From an uncultured Acidobacteriia bacterium (GTDB lineage Bacteria > Acidobacteriota > Terriglobia > Bryobacterales > Bryobacteraceae), in the NCBI GenBank assembly GCA_903825445.1, contig CAIKAS010000277.1:20639-84638 (forward strand): a stretch of DNA of 64,000 bases, in the 5' to 3' direction. The notes below the pieces were generated by a model that did not search any database, was not told where the DNA came from, and saw only the letters and a program-made list of their open reading frames with translations. Shown here piece by piece: positions 48,548 to 58,501 of this stretch; within the stretch, counting starts at the first letter, position 1, and each line of letters starts with the position of its first letter. Both the position numbers and the translations under genes were made by a program.

Positions 48548-49576
48548 TTGAGAATCGCTCTTGATGCCACCTATAGTTCGGGCGACGGACTTTCAGGCGT
48601 TGGAGTCTATTCACGCGAACTGATGAACGGCCTTGCCGCCAGCGGCTTCGCGGAAGGTTGGGATTGGTTCTACCGGTCACAACGGTATTGGCGGGCGCCT
48701 CGTCTTTCACTGCCGCCCAACGTGCGGATTCGTTTGCTTTCTGACGGCAGGGGTGATCGGTCGGCGGGACTTTTTCACGGCCTCAATCAGCGACTGCCGG
48801 AGCTGCGGTTCCGGAAACAAATTGCAACTTTTCACGATCTCTTCGTACTTTCCGGCGACTACAGCACCAGGGATTTTCGCGACAGGTTCGCGGCACAGGC
48901 GCGTGAGGCAGCGGCGGCGGCCGATCTAATTATTGCGGTGTCCGCGTTCACGGCATCCCAGGTGGAAAATTATCTCAATGTGCCTGCATCGCGCATCCGC
49001 GTGATTCATCACGGTGTTTTGCCGAGGCGTATTCCGGACCTGCCACGGGAGAATGTGATCCTGTGCGTGGGCGCTATTCAAAAGAGGAAGAACCAAGCCG
49101 CTTTGGTGCGGGCGTTTCGGGCCGCGCCAAAGGACTGGACATTGGTCCTGGCAGGTTCGCGCGAGGGTTACGAGGCAGAGGTGCAGCTGCAAGAAGTGGC
49201 CAACAGCCCGATAAACGACCGGATTCAGATTACAGGCTACATTTCGGACGACGAAATTGCCAGGTGGTACGCGCGGGCCAGCATTTTTGCATTTCCGTCG
49301 CTGGACGAAGGCTTTGGGATGCCTGCGTTGGAGGCGATGGCTGCGGGGGTACCTGTGATTGCTGGGAACAAGGCGGCATTGCCGGAAGTTTGCGGGGATG
49401 CGGCGCTATTGACAGACCCGAGAAGTGACGAAGAATTGACGGGCGCCATTAAATTGTTGACGGAAAATCGCGATTTGCGGCTACGGATGGCAGAATCGGG
49501 CAAGCGCCATGCGGATGGATTCCGATGGGAGCATGCGGTGACTGAGACGATTCAGGCTTACAAAGAGCTAGTCTGA
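48548..49576 (+). CDS. GT4-family glycosyltransferase
   Basis: TTG start; FAFPSLDEGFGMPALEAMAAGVPVIAGNKAALPEVCGDAALL. Confidence 0.88.
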   Translation: MRIALDATYSSGDGLSGVGVYSRELMNGLAASGFAEGWDWFYRSQRYWRAPRLSLPPNVRIRLLSDGRGDRSAGLFHGLNQRLPELRFRKQIATFHDLFVLSGDYSTRDFRDRFAAQAREAAAAADLIIAVSAFTASQVENYLNVPASRIRVIHHGVLPRRIPDLPRENVILCVGAIQKRKNQAALVRAFRAAPKDWTLVLAGSREGYEAEVQLQEVANSPINDRIQITGYISDDEIARWYARASIFAFPSLDEGFGMPALEAMAAGVPVIAGNKAALPEVCGDAALLTDPRSDEELTGAIKLLTENRDLRLRMAESGKRHADGFRWEHAVTETIQAYKELV

Positions 49577-49581
49577 GGCGA

Positions 49582-49884
49582 TTAAGCCTCTTCTTCGACA
49601 GTGATACGAAGCGCCTTCAGGAAACGCTGGTCCTGCGTTGTGAACCGGGCCTTACCAACCGACGTAAGTGGTGCAGCAGAAACGTTTGACGCCTCTTCGG
49701 AGGCCTCACCGTTCTCGAGTTCGTTCCGTTTGTTAAAGCCAATGGTCGCTTCCAGAACGAGGAAAATATCGTACCCGGCCTCTCTGATCTCGCCGATCGC
49801 TTCGGCAATGCGCTCGGAATCAGACAGCGACTCGTTGATCGCGTTCCCCAGATCCTGCATCAAGCCCTTCAGGCGTTCTTCCAA
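49582..49884 (-). CDS. Hypothetical protein (100 aa)
   Basis: RBS-like AAAGGGGG upstream; FTTQDQRFLKALRITVEEE C-terminus. Confidence 0.6.
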   Translation of the reverse strand: MEERLKGLMQDLGNAINESLSDSERIAEAIGEIREAGYDIFLVLEATIGFNKRNELENGEASEEASNVSAAPLTSVGKARFTTQDQRFLKALRITVEEEA

Positions 49885-50069
49885 ATGGGACCCCCTTTCA
49901 CTCTGGCGATTCCTTCCTTAACAGTTAAGATGCAACTTCGGGGCCAAACGTTCCCGACTTAGCCCAAATTTTACGTTCCGGTTTTACTGATTGTACAAGC
50001 GGACGATCCCGGAGACAACAGTCCACCGACGAATTCCCAACGGTCAGTGCGCTTGGTAGGATTAAATCT

Positions 50070-50408
50070 GTGGATAACGAACAACTTCGGGCGGCCGGGC
50101 GGGTTGCCGGAAAAATGGCGCGCCAGGCCGGGAAGGACTGGGCGCCTGCCGTCCGAAACTCCGGCAAATTCGTCAAACACGTGGTGCCGGCAGCGGTCAA
50201 ACCATTACATGCGCTGTGGCACGAAATACTGGGCTTCGTGTTCCTGTCGGGGGCAATCATGGTGGCCTTTAAGATGTGGCAGGAACGCGCCGATACTACG
50301 CCATTGATGATGGGACTGGCCGGATTCTTCGCGCTGATATTGACGGGGTACGGCGTTTCGTCGATTTTGAAGGCCAAGAGAATTACACGGTCGATTTCAC
50401 GGTCCTAG
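50070..50408 (+). CDS. Hypothetical membrane protein (112 aa)
   Basis: Two TM-like segments; GTG start. Confidence 0.55.
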   Translation: MDNEQLRAAGRVAGKMARQAGKDWAPAVRNSGKFVKHVVPAAVKPLHALWHEILGFVFLSGAIMVAFKMWQERADTTPLMMGLAGFFALILTGYGVSSILKAKRITRSISRS

Positions 50409-50435
50409 CAGCACTGTGCGTGTCCGCAGCCACTA

Positions 50436-51935
50436 ATGGATATCCCCCTCAAACCCGGTGAATTTCCTTTCACCCGGGGAATCTACGCCGGCATGTATCG
50501 TGACCGTCTGTGGACGATGCGGCAGTATGCCGGATTTGGATCGGCAGAGGAGAGCAACGCCCGCTATCGCTATCTGCTGCGCCAGGGAACTACAGGACTT
50601 TCCGTCGCCTTCGATCTGCCAACGCAGATAGGAATGGACCCGGACCATCCGCTGGCGGCGGGCGAGGTTGGCCGCGTGGGAGTTTCAATCGCGTCATTAG
50701 ACGACATGCGGCGATTGTTCGACGGCATATTGCTCGATAAGGTCTCCACGTCGATGACGATCAACTCGACGGCAGCGATCCTCCTCGCGTTCTACTTTCG
50801 TATCGCGAAGGAGCAGGGGGCTGATCCCCGCAGGATCAAGGGTACGATTCAGAACGACATTCTCAAGGAATATATCGCGCGCGGGACATACATATACCCG
50901 CCGCGGGCGGCGCTGCGGATCGTGACAGACGTCTTTAGTTGGGCGGTTCGCGAGGTTCCGGAATGGAACACAATTTCGATCAGCGGGTATCATATTCGCG
51001 AGGCGGGGTCGACGGCGGTGCAGGAGGTCGCCTTCGCCTTTGCGAATGCGATCGCTTACATCGACGCCGCGATAGCTGCGGGATTAGCGGTGGACGATTT
51101 CGCGCCGCGTCTTTCGTTCTTTTTCAACGCTCAGATGGACTTCCTGACGGAGATCGCGAAGTTCCGGGCAGCGCGGCGGATCTATGCGCGATTGATGAGG
51201 GACCGGTTCGGAGCAAAAAACGAGCGGTCCTGCATGTTGCGGTTTCATACGCAAACGGCGGGAGCGAGTCTGACGGCCCAGCAGCCTGATGTGAACATAG
51301 TCCGCACAACCGTTGAGGCGTTAGCTGCAGTACTTGGAGGGACGCAGTCACTTCATACCAACAGCCGCGATGAGGCGCTGGGGTTGCCGACTGAAGAATC
51401 GGCGCTGCTGGCGCTGCGGACGCAGCAGGTGATTGCGTATGAGAGCGGTGTGACGGCGGTGCCGGATCCTTTTGGCGGAAGCTACTATATCGAAGAACTG
51501 ACGGACCAGATCGAGCGTGAGGCGAATGAGTATATCGAACGCATCGATGGCATGGGCGGGGCACTGACGGCGATAGAGATGGGGTATCCACAGGCGCAGA
51601 TTCAGAATGCGGCTTACGAGTTTCAGCGGAGCGTGGAATCTGGTGCGCGGGTGGTGGTAGGGGTGAATCGGTTCCAATCGGAAGGGGGCGCGGACGTGCC
51701 GGTGTTCCGGGTGAACCCGGAAATTGAACGAACGCAGATCGCTCGGGTGATTGCACTGCGCTCAGCTCGGGATACCGGGGCCTGGCGGGCCAGTCTGGAA
51801 GCGCTGGAAGCTGCGGCGCGCGGAACGGAGAATTTAATGCCCCGAATTGTAGCGGCAGCGGAAGCCCTGGCTACAGTGGGGGAAATCTCGGATGCGTTGC
51901 GGCGCGTGTTTGGGGAATACCGGGAGGGGGGCTGA
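50436..51935 (+). CDS. Acyl-CoA mutase large subunit (methylmalonyl/isobutyryl-CoA mutase family), no B12 domain
   Basis: 499 aa; [50 protein letters not shown]; ends before any DxHxxG domain. Confidence 0.9.
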   Translation: MDIPLKPGEFPFTRGIYAGMYRDRLWTMRQYAGFGSAEESNARYRYLLRQGTTGLSVAFDLPTQIGMDPDHPLAAGEVGRVGVSIASLDDMRRLFDGILLDKVSTSMTINSTAAILLAFYFRIAKEQGADPRRIKGTIQNDILKEYIARGTYIYPPRAALRIVTDVFSWAVREVPEWNTISISGYHIREAGSTAVQEVAFAFANAIAYIDAAIAAGLAVDDFAPRLSFFFNAQMDFLTEIAKFRAARRIYARLMRDRFGAKNERSCMLRFHTQTAGASLTAQQPDVNIVRTTVEALAAVLGGTQSLHTNSRDEALGLPTEESALLALRTQQVIAYESGVTAVPDPFGGSYYIEELTDQIEREANEYIERIDGMGGALTAIEMGYPQAQIQNAAYEFQRSVESGARVVVGVNRFQSEGGADVPVFRVNPEIERTQIARVIALRSARDTGAWRASLEALEAAARGTENLMPRIVAAAEALATVGEISDALRRVFGEYREGG

Positions 51936-51943
51936 CGGGCAGG

Positions 51944-53638
51944 TTACTGTGCCGGAGTTCTGCCTGCAAGCCATGTTTGCGCGACAGAGTCGGTGGGGAA
52001 TTGCGCGAGTAAGTCCTGCGCGGTGCGCTGCAAGCCGGCGTTGTCGCCCAGATCGTGATAGATCCACATGAGCAGGTAGCGTGCATCGAGATACGCGGGA
52101 TTGTTCTCGATGTTGACGTTCAGATTCTGGATGGCCTCACTGTAACGGCCACGATCGCGTAACCAGGACGCGTAGAAATAGAGGGCCTGAGCGTCCTGAG
52201 GAGCGAGTTCAAGTGAACGAGCAAAGTGGCGCTCAGCTTCCCCATCGTTGTTCAACGCGCCGTTGGCAATACCTAGATTGATTTCCAACACGTAGTAGTC
52301 GGGGCTGTACTCCAGAGCGCGGGTGAAGTAGCTGAGCGCGCGAACGTAGTCGCCCTTTTCCATTTGCGTAAGCCCGTAGTTCATCAGGCCACGGCCGTTC
52401 CTGGGGCTCTTGATGGTGACGTCGTACCAGAGCGTCTCTTCGTTGTGCCAGACAATATTGCGCAGCCATGTCCCGTGTGCCGCCACTGCCAGAATTAGTG
52501 TGCAGACGGTAACCGTGGCGAAACGTCGCTTAGTGGAGCCGAAGGGTCGAACCAGAAGAGCTGCCGCGTAGACCAAACTGAGGACAAGGCCCACAAAGGG
52601 GAAGAACATGCGGTGGTCGTTCTCGATTTCGGCGAGAGGGAAAATCGAGGTGGGCAGGAGCGCGAGGAAGTACCAATAGATGCCGAAAGCGATGGGGCGC
52701 AACTGCCGACGGCGTCCGCAGGCGATGGCGATTGCGAGCAGCGCGATCACGAAGAGGACGCCCAGCCAGGCGTAGCCGTGGAAAACACTGGATTCGGCAA
52801 TGTGGTCGGTGTCGGCGGAGAGTTCAAGCGGCAGGAAGAAGTTGCGAAAATAACGCAGAGCGACGAGGGGTTGGGTGATCCGGTAGTCGTAAGCCGGCCA
52901 TGCGCCAGGATCGTAGCTCTTGGGAGTCATGGCGCCAGAGAGCGCTCCGAGCCCGATCGAAAGCAGCAGGGCCGGCATGGATCGGGCCAGCGCGCGTCCG
53001 GGCCGCAGGTCTTCGAACAGGACGAGATACGTGAACAGGATCACTGGAAAAACCAGGGCCGGTGGCTTACTGAGCAGGCCGAGCGCGACGGGAATCAGAT
53101 ACAACCCCTGGTGACGTCGGTCTGGCCACCGGATGTAGATGAGCAGGCCTGCTATAACTGCGAGCGTGGAGTAGATGTCACCACGCTGGATGATGTAGTT
53201 CACGGTTTCGGCGATCGCGGGATGGACGCCGTAAAGCGCGGTGGCGAATAGGGCGACGAATCGGTTCTGCGGACCGGGACCGGCGAAATCCAGAAGGTGG
53301 CGGAACAACGCGTACATCAGGCATAACTGCACCAGAAACCAGAAGAAATCGGAGGCCTGAAAATAGCCGGGCTTAAGGCCTTTCGCAATGAAATAGTCGA
53401 TGGCGAGCGAGGTGGTGACCAGTGGGCGCCAGCCGCGATTGGCGGGCAGGGTACTGAAGGTATCGGCATCTTTAAAAATGAGCGGGATGTTGCGGAGGTC
53501 GCGAATGTAGGGATTGGTAGTGACCGTGTGAAAATCGTCGAAATGGAAATCGTTGTGGAAATGATTGGCGTAGGTCAACGTGACCAGCACGAGGACGGCG
53601 AACAGAGGCAGGAGGACTTTGCGGCTGGGAATCGGCAT
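51944..53638 (-). CDS. Polytopic membrane protein with C-terminal TPRs (PMT/GT-C-like)
   Basis: 564 aa; NDFHFDDFHTVTTNPYI loop; TPR pattern near C-terminus. Confidence 0.75.
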   Translation of the reverse strand: MPIPSRKVLLPLFAVLVLVTLTYANHFHNDFHFDDFHTVTTNPYIRDLRNIPLIFKDADTFSTLPANRGWRPLVTTSLAIDYFIAKGLKPGYFQASDFFWFLVQLCLMYALFRHLLDFAGPGPQNRFVALFATALYGVHPAIAETVNYIIQRGDIYSTLAVIAGLLIYIRWPDRRHQGLYLIPVALGLLSKPPALVFPVILFTYLVLFEDLRPGRALARSMPALLLSIGLGALSGAMTPKSYDPGAWPAYDYRITQPLVALRYFRNFFLPLELSADTDHIAESSVFHGYAWLGVLFVIALLAIAIACGRRRQLRPIAFGIYWYFLALLPTSIFPLAEIENDHRMFFPFVGLVLSLVYAAALLVRPFGSTKRRFATVTVCTLILAVAAHGTWLRNIVWHNEETLWYDVTIKSPRNGRGLMNYGLTQMEKGDYVRALSYFTRALEYSPDYYVLEINLGIANGALNNDGEAERHFARSLELAPQDAQALYFYASWLRDRGRYSEAIQNLNVNIENNPAYLDARYLLMWIYHDLGDNAGLQRTAQDLLAQFPTDSVAQTWLAGRTPAQ

Positions 53639-53643
53639 GCTGG

Positions 53644-54108
53644 TCAGAGTGCGGGCTGCGTGCGGTGCTTGAAGACGAAGGCGCGCTGAACCGCAAAATT
53701 AGCGGCGAAGAGCAGAGTTTCGGCGGTGATTTTGGAAGCGAACACATTCAGAGGCGTGTAGGCGGTGAGCACACGAATCCCGGCGTACGAAAGGGCGGCG
53801 TTCACTGCTACCACAAGGAGATAGCGTGGCAGCGCGATCTTGTGGTGCTGTTCCGATATGAACACGGCTCGGTGGACGAGGAAGTAGTTGAACCCAACGG
53901 AAATAGTACGCGCCACGATCTGCGCCTCCGCGATGCTTCTTGTGGCGCGAAAAACGAAGTAGAAAATCAGGTTATCGACTGCCGCTGAAAGCAACGAAAT
54001 TGTACTGAAGCGTAGCAGCACGTGGTGAATACGCATGGAATCGCGCAGACCGTGGAAACGGGCGTGTGGATTGCCGACGGTTTGTAAAGGCCTCGCCGCT
54101 GAATTCAT
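53644..54108 (-). CDS. GtrA-family membrane protein
   Basis: LLRFSTISLLSAAVDNLIFYFVF...VGFNYFLVHRAVF...NFAVQRAFVFKH; start at 54108 or 54036. Confidence 0.75.
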   Translation of the reverse strand: MNSAARPLQTVGNPHARFHGLRDSMRIHHVLLRFSTISLLSAAVDNLIFYFVFRATRSIAEAQIVARTISVGFNYFLVHRAVFISEQHHKIALPRYLLVVAVNAALSYAGIRVLTAYTPLNVFASKITAETLLFAANFAVQRAFVFKHRTQPAL

Positions 54109-54181
54109 CTCGTCTGCACCATTGTCCATCCTGGATTTGTGCGGCGAAAGGATGGGATGCGCGCTTGTATTCTGGTAGGGC

Positions 54182-55390
54182 ATGTCAGGCCAGCGGATTC
54201 TCTTGATAGCGGTTGTTTTCGTGGCTTCGATGCTGCGCGTAATCAACCTGGGCAATGTAGTATCGCGTACACCAGATGAGAAGGTTTACACGTACCAGGC
54301 GCAAACATGGCTACAGTCGGGGCAAACGGGAATCCGGTCGCTGGTGGCGGAATACAAGAGCGATGCGGAAACGCGGCTTTATCCGCCACCAACGCGAGTG
54401 GGAATGATCCAACTGGTGGGGGATTTGATTCGGTGGACAAGCCGGAATGATGAGAGCGCAGGGGCGAGGATTTCGTGCGCGGCGAGTATCGGATCGCTGG
54501 TGGTGCTGGCGGTGATCGGGATTCGTATTCTGCCGCCGTGGGCGGCGCTGGCCGGAATGATGTTCTATGCCGTGCTCCCGGCGGAACTAGCGATTGCGCG
54601 GCGCACCTGGACAGATGCGCTCGTGGAGTTGGCTGGCCTACTGCTGATCTGGATGGCGTGCGAGATCACGCGGGGATCAAAGAGCTGGATTTGGTTTGCG
54701 CTGTTCGCGCTGACCGGGAGCGTGGGACTGCTTTTTAAAGAATCAATGCCGGTACCCTACGGGCTTTGTGCAGTCTGGATTCTCTGGGAACTGGCGCGGC
54801 GGCGCGAGTGGTCGAGTGCCGCGATTCTGATTGGGTCGACGGCGGTCGGGATGGGGATGAGTTTGCTCTGGCTCGGAGTGCAGGTCGGCAGTTTGGGCGA
54901 TTACGTGTCGATTGTGCTGGCGATTCCGAAAGTGAACGCGGCGAATCCGTATGCTCTGGAGTACGCGTCCGGGCCGCGATATTTGATGTTGCTGGCGTTC
55001 TGGATCATTGCCCCGGTGACCTCGCTATCGGCTGTGGCAGGACTGTTGTCGTTTTGGCGACGGCATGGGGAACGTGCCATGGCGTGGATGGCGGGTTTCA
55101 CCGTGGCATACATCGGGATTGCAATGGCAATGCCGCACTGGATCAATTTGCGATACGTCGGAAACACTTTCGGGCCCGTGTGCCTGCTTGCCGGACTGGG
55201 GTGCTGGTGGTTGATTACCGCAGTCGGCGGTTGGCTGGACGCGGCGGATCGCAGGCCGTTTGCCGTGGTTGCGATTGCAATCGTGCTGGGCAGTGCGGTG
55301 GCTGATTACCTGCGGTTCCAACGATACTTCGTGCGCGATGAAATGGTGGATTTGTCGATCAAGATGTTGATGGACGAGCGGGGAAGCTGA
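54182..55390 (+). CDS. ArnT/PMT-like glycosyltransferase
   Basis: 402 aa; DEKVYTYQAQTWLQSG; many TM segments. Confidence 0.75.
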   Translation: MSGQRILLIAVVFVASMLRVINLGNVVSRTPDEKVYTYQAQTWLQSGQTGIRSLVAEYKSDAETRLYPPPTRVGMIQLVGDLIRWTSRNDESAGARISCAASIGSLVVLAVIGIRILPPWAALAGMMFYAVLPAELAIARRTWTDALVELAGLLLIWMACEITRGSKSWIWFALFALTGSVGLLFKESMPVPYGLCAVWILWELARRREWSSAAILIGSTAVGMGMSLLWLGVQVGSLGDYVSIVLAIPKVNAANPYALEYASGPRYLMLLAFWIIAPVTSLSAVAGLLSFWRRHGERAMAWMAGFTVAYIGIAMAMPHWINLRYVGNTFGPVCLLAGLGCWWLITAVGGWLDAADRRPFAVVAIAIVLGSAVADYLRFQRYFVRDEMVDLSIKMLMDERGS

Positions 55391-55391
55391 G

Positions 55392-56936
55392 CTACCTTCG
55401 GCTGAAGAGTTCGGCGAGGCTCGCGTTGGCTGTGGCATCATCCGGGGCTATGCGAACGGCGTTATGCGCCGCATTCAGCGCTTCGTCCCACCGTTCGAGC
55501 TTGATGCAGGCCCGTGCGAGATTGTTCCATGCATCAAGCAGAGATGGATCAAGCGCCACTCCGGTTCGCGCAGCTACGACAGCGTCGGTATAGCGACCTA
55601 GTTTGTAATAGGCCTGCGAGAGCATCGCGTATTCGCTGGCGTCGATCGACCGAAGCGCCGCGTGGTCGTTAGCTGGCGGATAGGTCCGGGCATCAGTGCG
55701 GGTGGCTTGCAACCATGCGGGGTAGATGATCAGAGGGATCGCGACGATCCCCAGCAGGATCTGCGTCCGCAGCGTCGGAAATGCCGCTTCCCTGCTCTTC
55801 CATCCCGTCCATGCCAGCACGATGACGGAGATCCAGCACAAGGTCAGCGGGTAATCGAGGTGCCCTGCGAAATCACCCACATAGTTGCTGTCGGCAAGAT
55901 ACCAGGGGAAACCGCCCGACCACCAGTTATAAACGACGAACAAGAACGCTCCGCTTGCCAAAGTGAAGAAGGCGACCGGTATGATGCCAAGGCCGATGGT
56001 CCACGGAACCAGCCATGCCAGGTACTGCACTCCGAAGCCGTTCGCGACAGCGAGGAAGAAGAAGAACGCGGCGCCGGTTTGGGCATAGAGAGTTGGCTTA
56101 TCGGAACGGCGATTGATGAGAAACGCCGCGACGGTGATGGTGGCGAGAACTACATACGCGCCGTAGTGCTGGAATGCATCGTGCCAGGAATCGCGGAAAA
56201 AAGGCAACTGGCAGACGAGCCATGTGAGACCCCAATGGCCGTAAATGCTTTGGTAGCCAATTACCTGGTGGAAGATCGGAAGCGGGTCGCGGAAGAGGTA
56301 TGGCGACCAACAGACGATCATCACGGCGGCCGCAGAGGCGAGAAAGACGACTCGACGGCGAAGACCGGAAAGATAGAAGAAGAACACCGGGAGGACGATT
56401 AGCGGCAGAATCTTGATACACATCGCAGCACCAACGGCTGCGCCCGGGGCCCAATCCGGAGACCTCTGCTGGATGCAATAGACGGCGAGCAGCAGGAAGA
56501 AGATGACAACTGGATCGGTATTCCCGTGGAAGCCTGAGACCAAGATCAGCGTCGGCGAGACTGCCAGTAATAGCAGCGCCCATCTCACGCTTACTTCATT
56601 GAGACGCGCCGCAAAGAGTCGATAGACGACCCAGAGGCTGGCAGTATCGGCGAGGATGGCGGGCAGACGCAGCCAGAAGGGAAAGGAGATGCCGGTTGTC
56701 TTTGCGAACCATGTCATGGCTGCCAGGACATGAATCATGGACGGGGGGTGGTTGAAGGCCAGGTCGATACTGTAGAGACCCGAGCCAAACAGGGCGGACC
56801 AGTGAGCGAAACGCTCCCAAGCATAGACGTCGTTGGTGCCGTAGGTATCGAGTGCCAGGAGGATTTTAACAATGAACGCGAAAGCCGCCGCCGAAACGAT
56901 GGCTATGCGCCAGCGACGCGGCAGGGCAGGCGTCAT
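55392..56936 (-). CDS. GT-C-type glycosyltransferase with C-terminal TPR
   Basis: 514 aa; YGTNDVYAWERFAHWS; LDAWNNLARACIKLERWDEALNAAHNAVRIAPDDATA. Confidence 0.75.
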   Translation of the reverse strand: MTPALPRRWRIAIVSAAAFAFIVKILLALDTYGTNDVYAWERFAHWSALFGSGLYSIDLAFNHPPSMIHVLAAMTWFAKTTGISFPFWLRLPAILADTASLWVVYRLFAARLNEVSVRWALLLLAVSPTLILVSGFHGNTDPVVIFFLLLAVYCIQQRSPDWAPGAAVGAAMCIKILPLIVLPVFFFYLSGLRRRVVFLASAAAVMIVCWSPYLFRDPLPIFHQVIGYQSIYGHWGLTWLVCQLPFFRDSWHDAFQHYGAYVVLATITVAAFLINRRSDKPTLYAQTGAAFFFFLAVANGFGVQYLAWLVPWTIGLGIIPVAFFTLASGAFLFVVYNWWSGGFPWYLADSNYVGDFAGHLDYPLTLCWISVIVLAWTGWKSREAAFPTLRTQILLGIVAIPLIIYPAWLQATRTDARTYPPANDHAALRSIDASEYAMLSQAYYKLGRYTDAVVAARTGVALDPSLLDAWNNLARACIKLERWDEALNAAHNAVRIAPDDATANASLAELFSRR

Positions 56937-56939
56937 GAC

Positions 56940-58460
56940 TTACGACACGGATTGCAGTTCGCGAACCTTACGGTCGGATTCCGCGTGTGCGGCGTCCAGC
57001 AGGTACGCCACCGTGGGACGAGGTTTGATGCGCGCGAAAATCTGGTAGCCGAACAGGCCGCGAGATACCTTCATCAGCACCTGATTGATGCCCAGCAACA
57101 GGCGGCTCAGCCAGGTATCGCCGAGCGCCAGCGGGAATGGCCCGGGAACGGCTTTCATCTCCACCACGTCGAAGCCGCACTGTTCAAGCGAGCGGCGGAA
57201 CGACGCAAAGGTAAACAAGCGCGTGTGCGTCACGTCGAGAATGCCGCGCTTACCGTAGTTGAACTGCCCGATGAGCAACATGAGCCGCGGAATAATGAAG
57301 CCGATATTGGCTGTGCTGATGATGATCTGGATGTTCGGATTATGCGAAAGGCTCTCGTGCAACTGATCGAGGAAACGCTCAGGCGATGCCAGATGCTCAA
57401 TCACGTCGAGCATCAGAATAATGTCCTGCTCAGCGACGGGAAGCCCGTCGAGGCCTTCGTTGAGATCGCGGAGATAGAACTCGTCCAGCCGGACGCCTTC
57501 GAGCGGCCACGCATCGACGCCGGTCACGTAACAGCCCTTGCGTTCTTTCAATGCTGCCGCCATGTAACCACCGGCGCAGCCAAGATCGAGCACCCGGGAA
57601 TGTTCGGGTACAAGGTTAAAAGCGAATGAATGCGTGCTGGGGTATTCGAACTTCGGGGTATAGTGTTCCAGCGCGGCGGGCGCGCAATCGTAGCGGCGGT
57701 CGTAGAAAATACCTAGCTCCTGGAAGCGGGCCTTCAGGGTAGACAGAACCACATTGAGCGCATAACTCATGCCGTTGACACGACAGATCTCATCGCCGTA
57801 ATAAGTCGGGATAGGCAGTTCGCGTATTTCCCGCTTCGCGAAGAACATCAACTGGATGATGATCTCAGTATCAAAATGGAAATCGTTGGAATTGCGTTCG
57901 AATGGCACTGTCTTCAGTGCATCGACGGAATAGAGCCGGTACCCGGAGTGAAATTCGCTCAGGTGGGAGCGCAGCAGGCGGTTCTGCGTCCAGGTGAGAA
58001 TTTTGTTGCCAACGAACTTATAGAGCGGCATGCCTCCGCGCAGCGCCCCTGTCGGGGTGAGCATGCGTGAGCCGTAAACGGCAGCCGGATTGCCTTCGTT
58101 GAAGGCGGCAAGAAGGTCGGGCAGGCACTCGGGTGCGTATTGACCGTCACCGTGAAGCAGCGCCACGTAGTCATAGCCGCGTTCGATGGCGTAGCGATAA
58201 CCGATTTTCTGATTGCCTCCGTAACCCTGATTGACCGGATTAAAGAGCACACGCACATCGAACGGAATTCCGGCCTGTTGGGCGGCTTCGTGGCTTTTCG
58301 CAAACGTCAGGTCGCGGGACGAATCGTCGATGATGAGAACGTCGACGTCGTACGTGTCCTGCAGGCTGGCCGGAATCCGGCGGAGCACGCTGGCGATCGT
58401 CGTCTCAGCGTGGTACGCAGGGATGAAGATCAGGACCCGTTTTTTCAAGGATGCAGCCAC
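56940..58460 (-). CDS. Fused GT2 glycosyltransferase / class I SAM methyltransferase
   Basis: VLIFIPAYHAETTIASVLRRIP...GDGQYAPE (GT2); VLDLGCAGGYMAAALKERKGCYVTGVD (SAM). Confidence 0.88.
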   Translation of the reverse strand: MAASLKKRVLIFIPAYHAETTIASVLRRIPASLQDTYDVDVLIIDDSSRDLTFAKSHEAAQQAGIPFDVRVLFNPVNQGYGGNQKIGYRYAIERGYDYVALLHGDGQYAPECLPDLLAAFNEGNPAAVYGSRMLTPTGALRGGMPLYKFVGNKILTWTQNRLLRSHLSEFHSGYRLYSVDALKTVPFERNSNDFHFDTEIIIQLMFFAKREIRELPIPTYYGDEICRVNGMSYALNVVLSTLKARFQELGIFYDRRYDCAPAALEHYTPKFEYPSTHSFAFNLVPEHSRVLDLGCAGGYMAAALKERKGCYVTGVDAWPLEGVRLDEFYLRDLNEGLDGLPVAEQDIILMLDVIEHLASPERFLDQLHESLSHNPNIQIIISTANIGFIIPRLMLLIGQFNYGKRGILDVTHTRLFTFASFRRSLEQCGFDVVEMKAVPGPFPLALGDTWLSRLLLGINQVLMKVSRGLFGYQIFARIKPRPTVAYLLDAAHAESDRKVRELQSVS

Positions 58461-58501
58461 GTTTACCTAATTTATGATAGCGTTTTGTAACCCGCCGCAC
58501 T

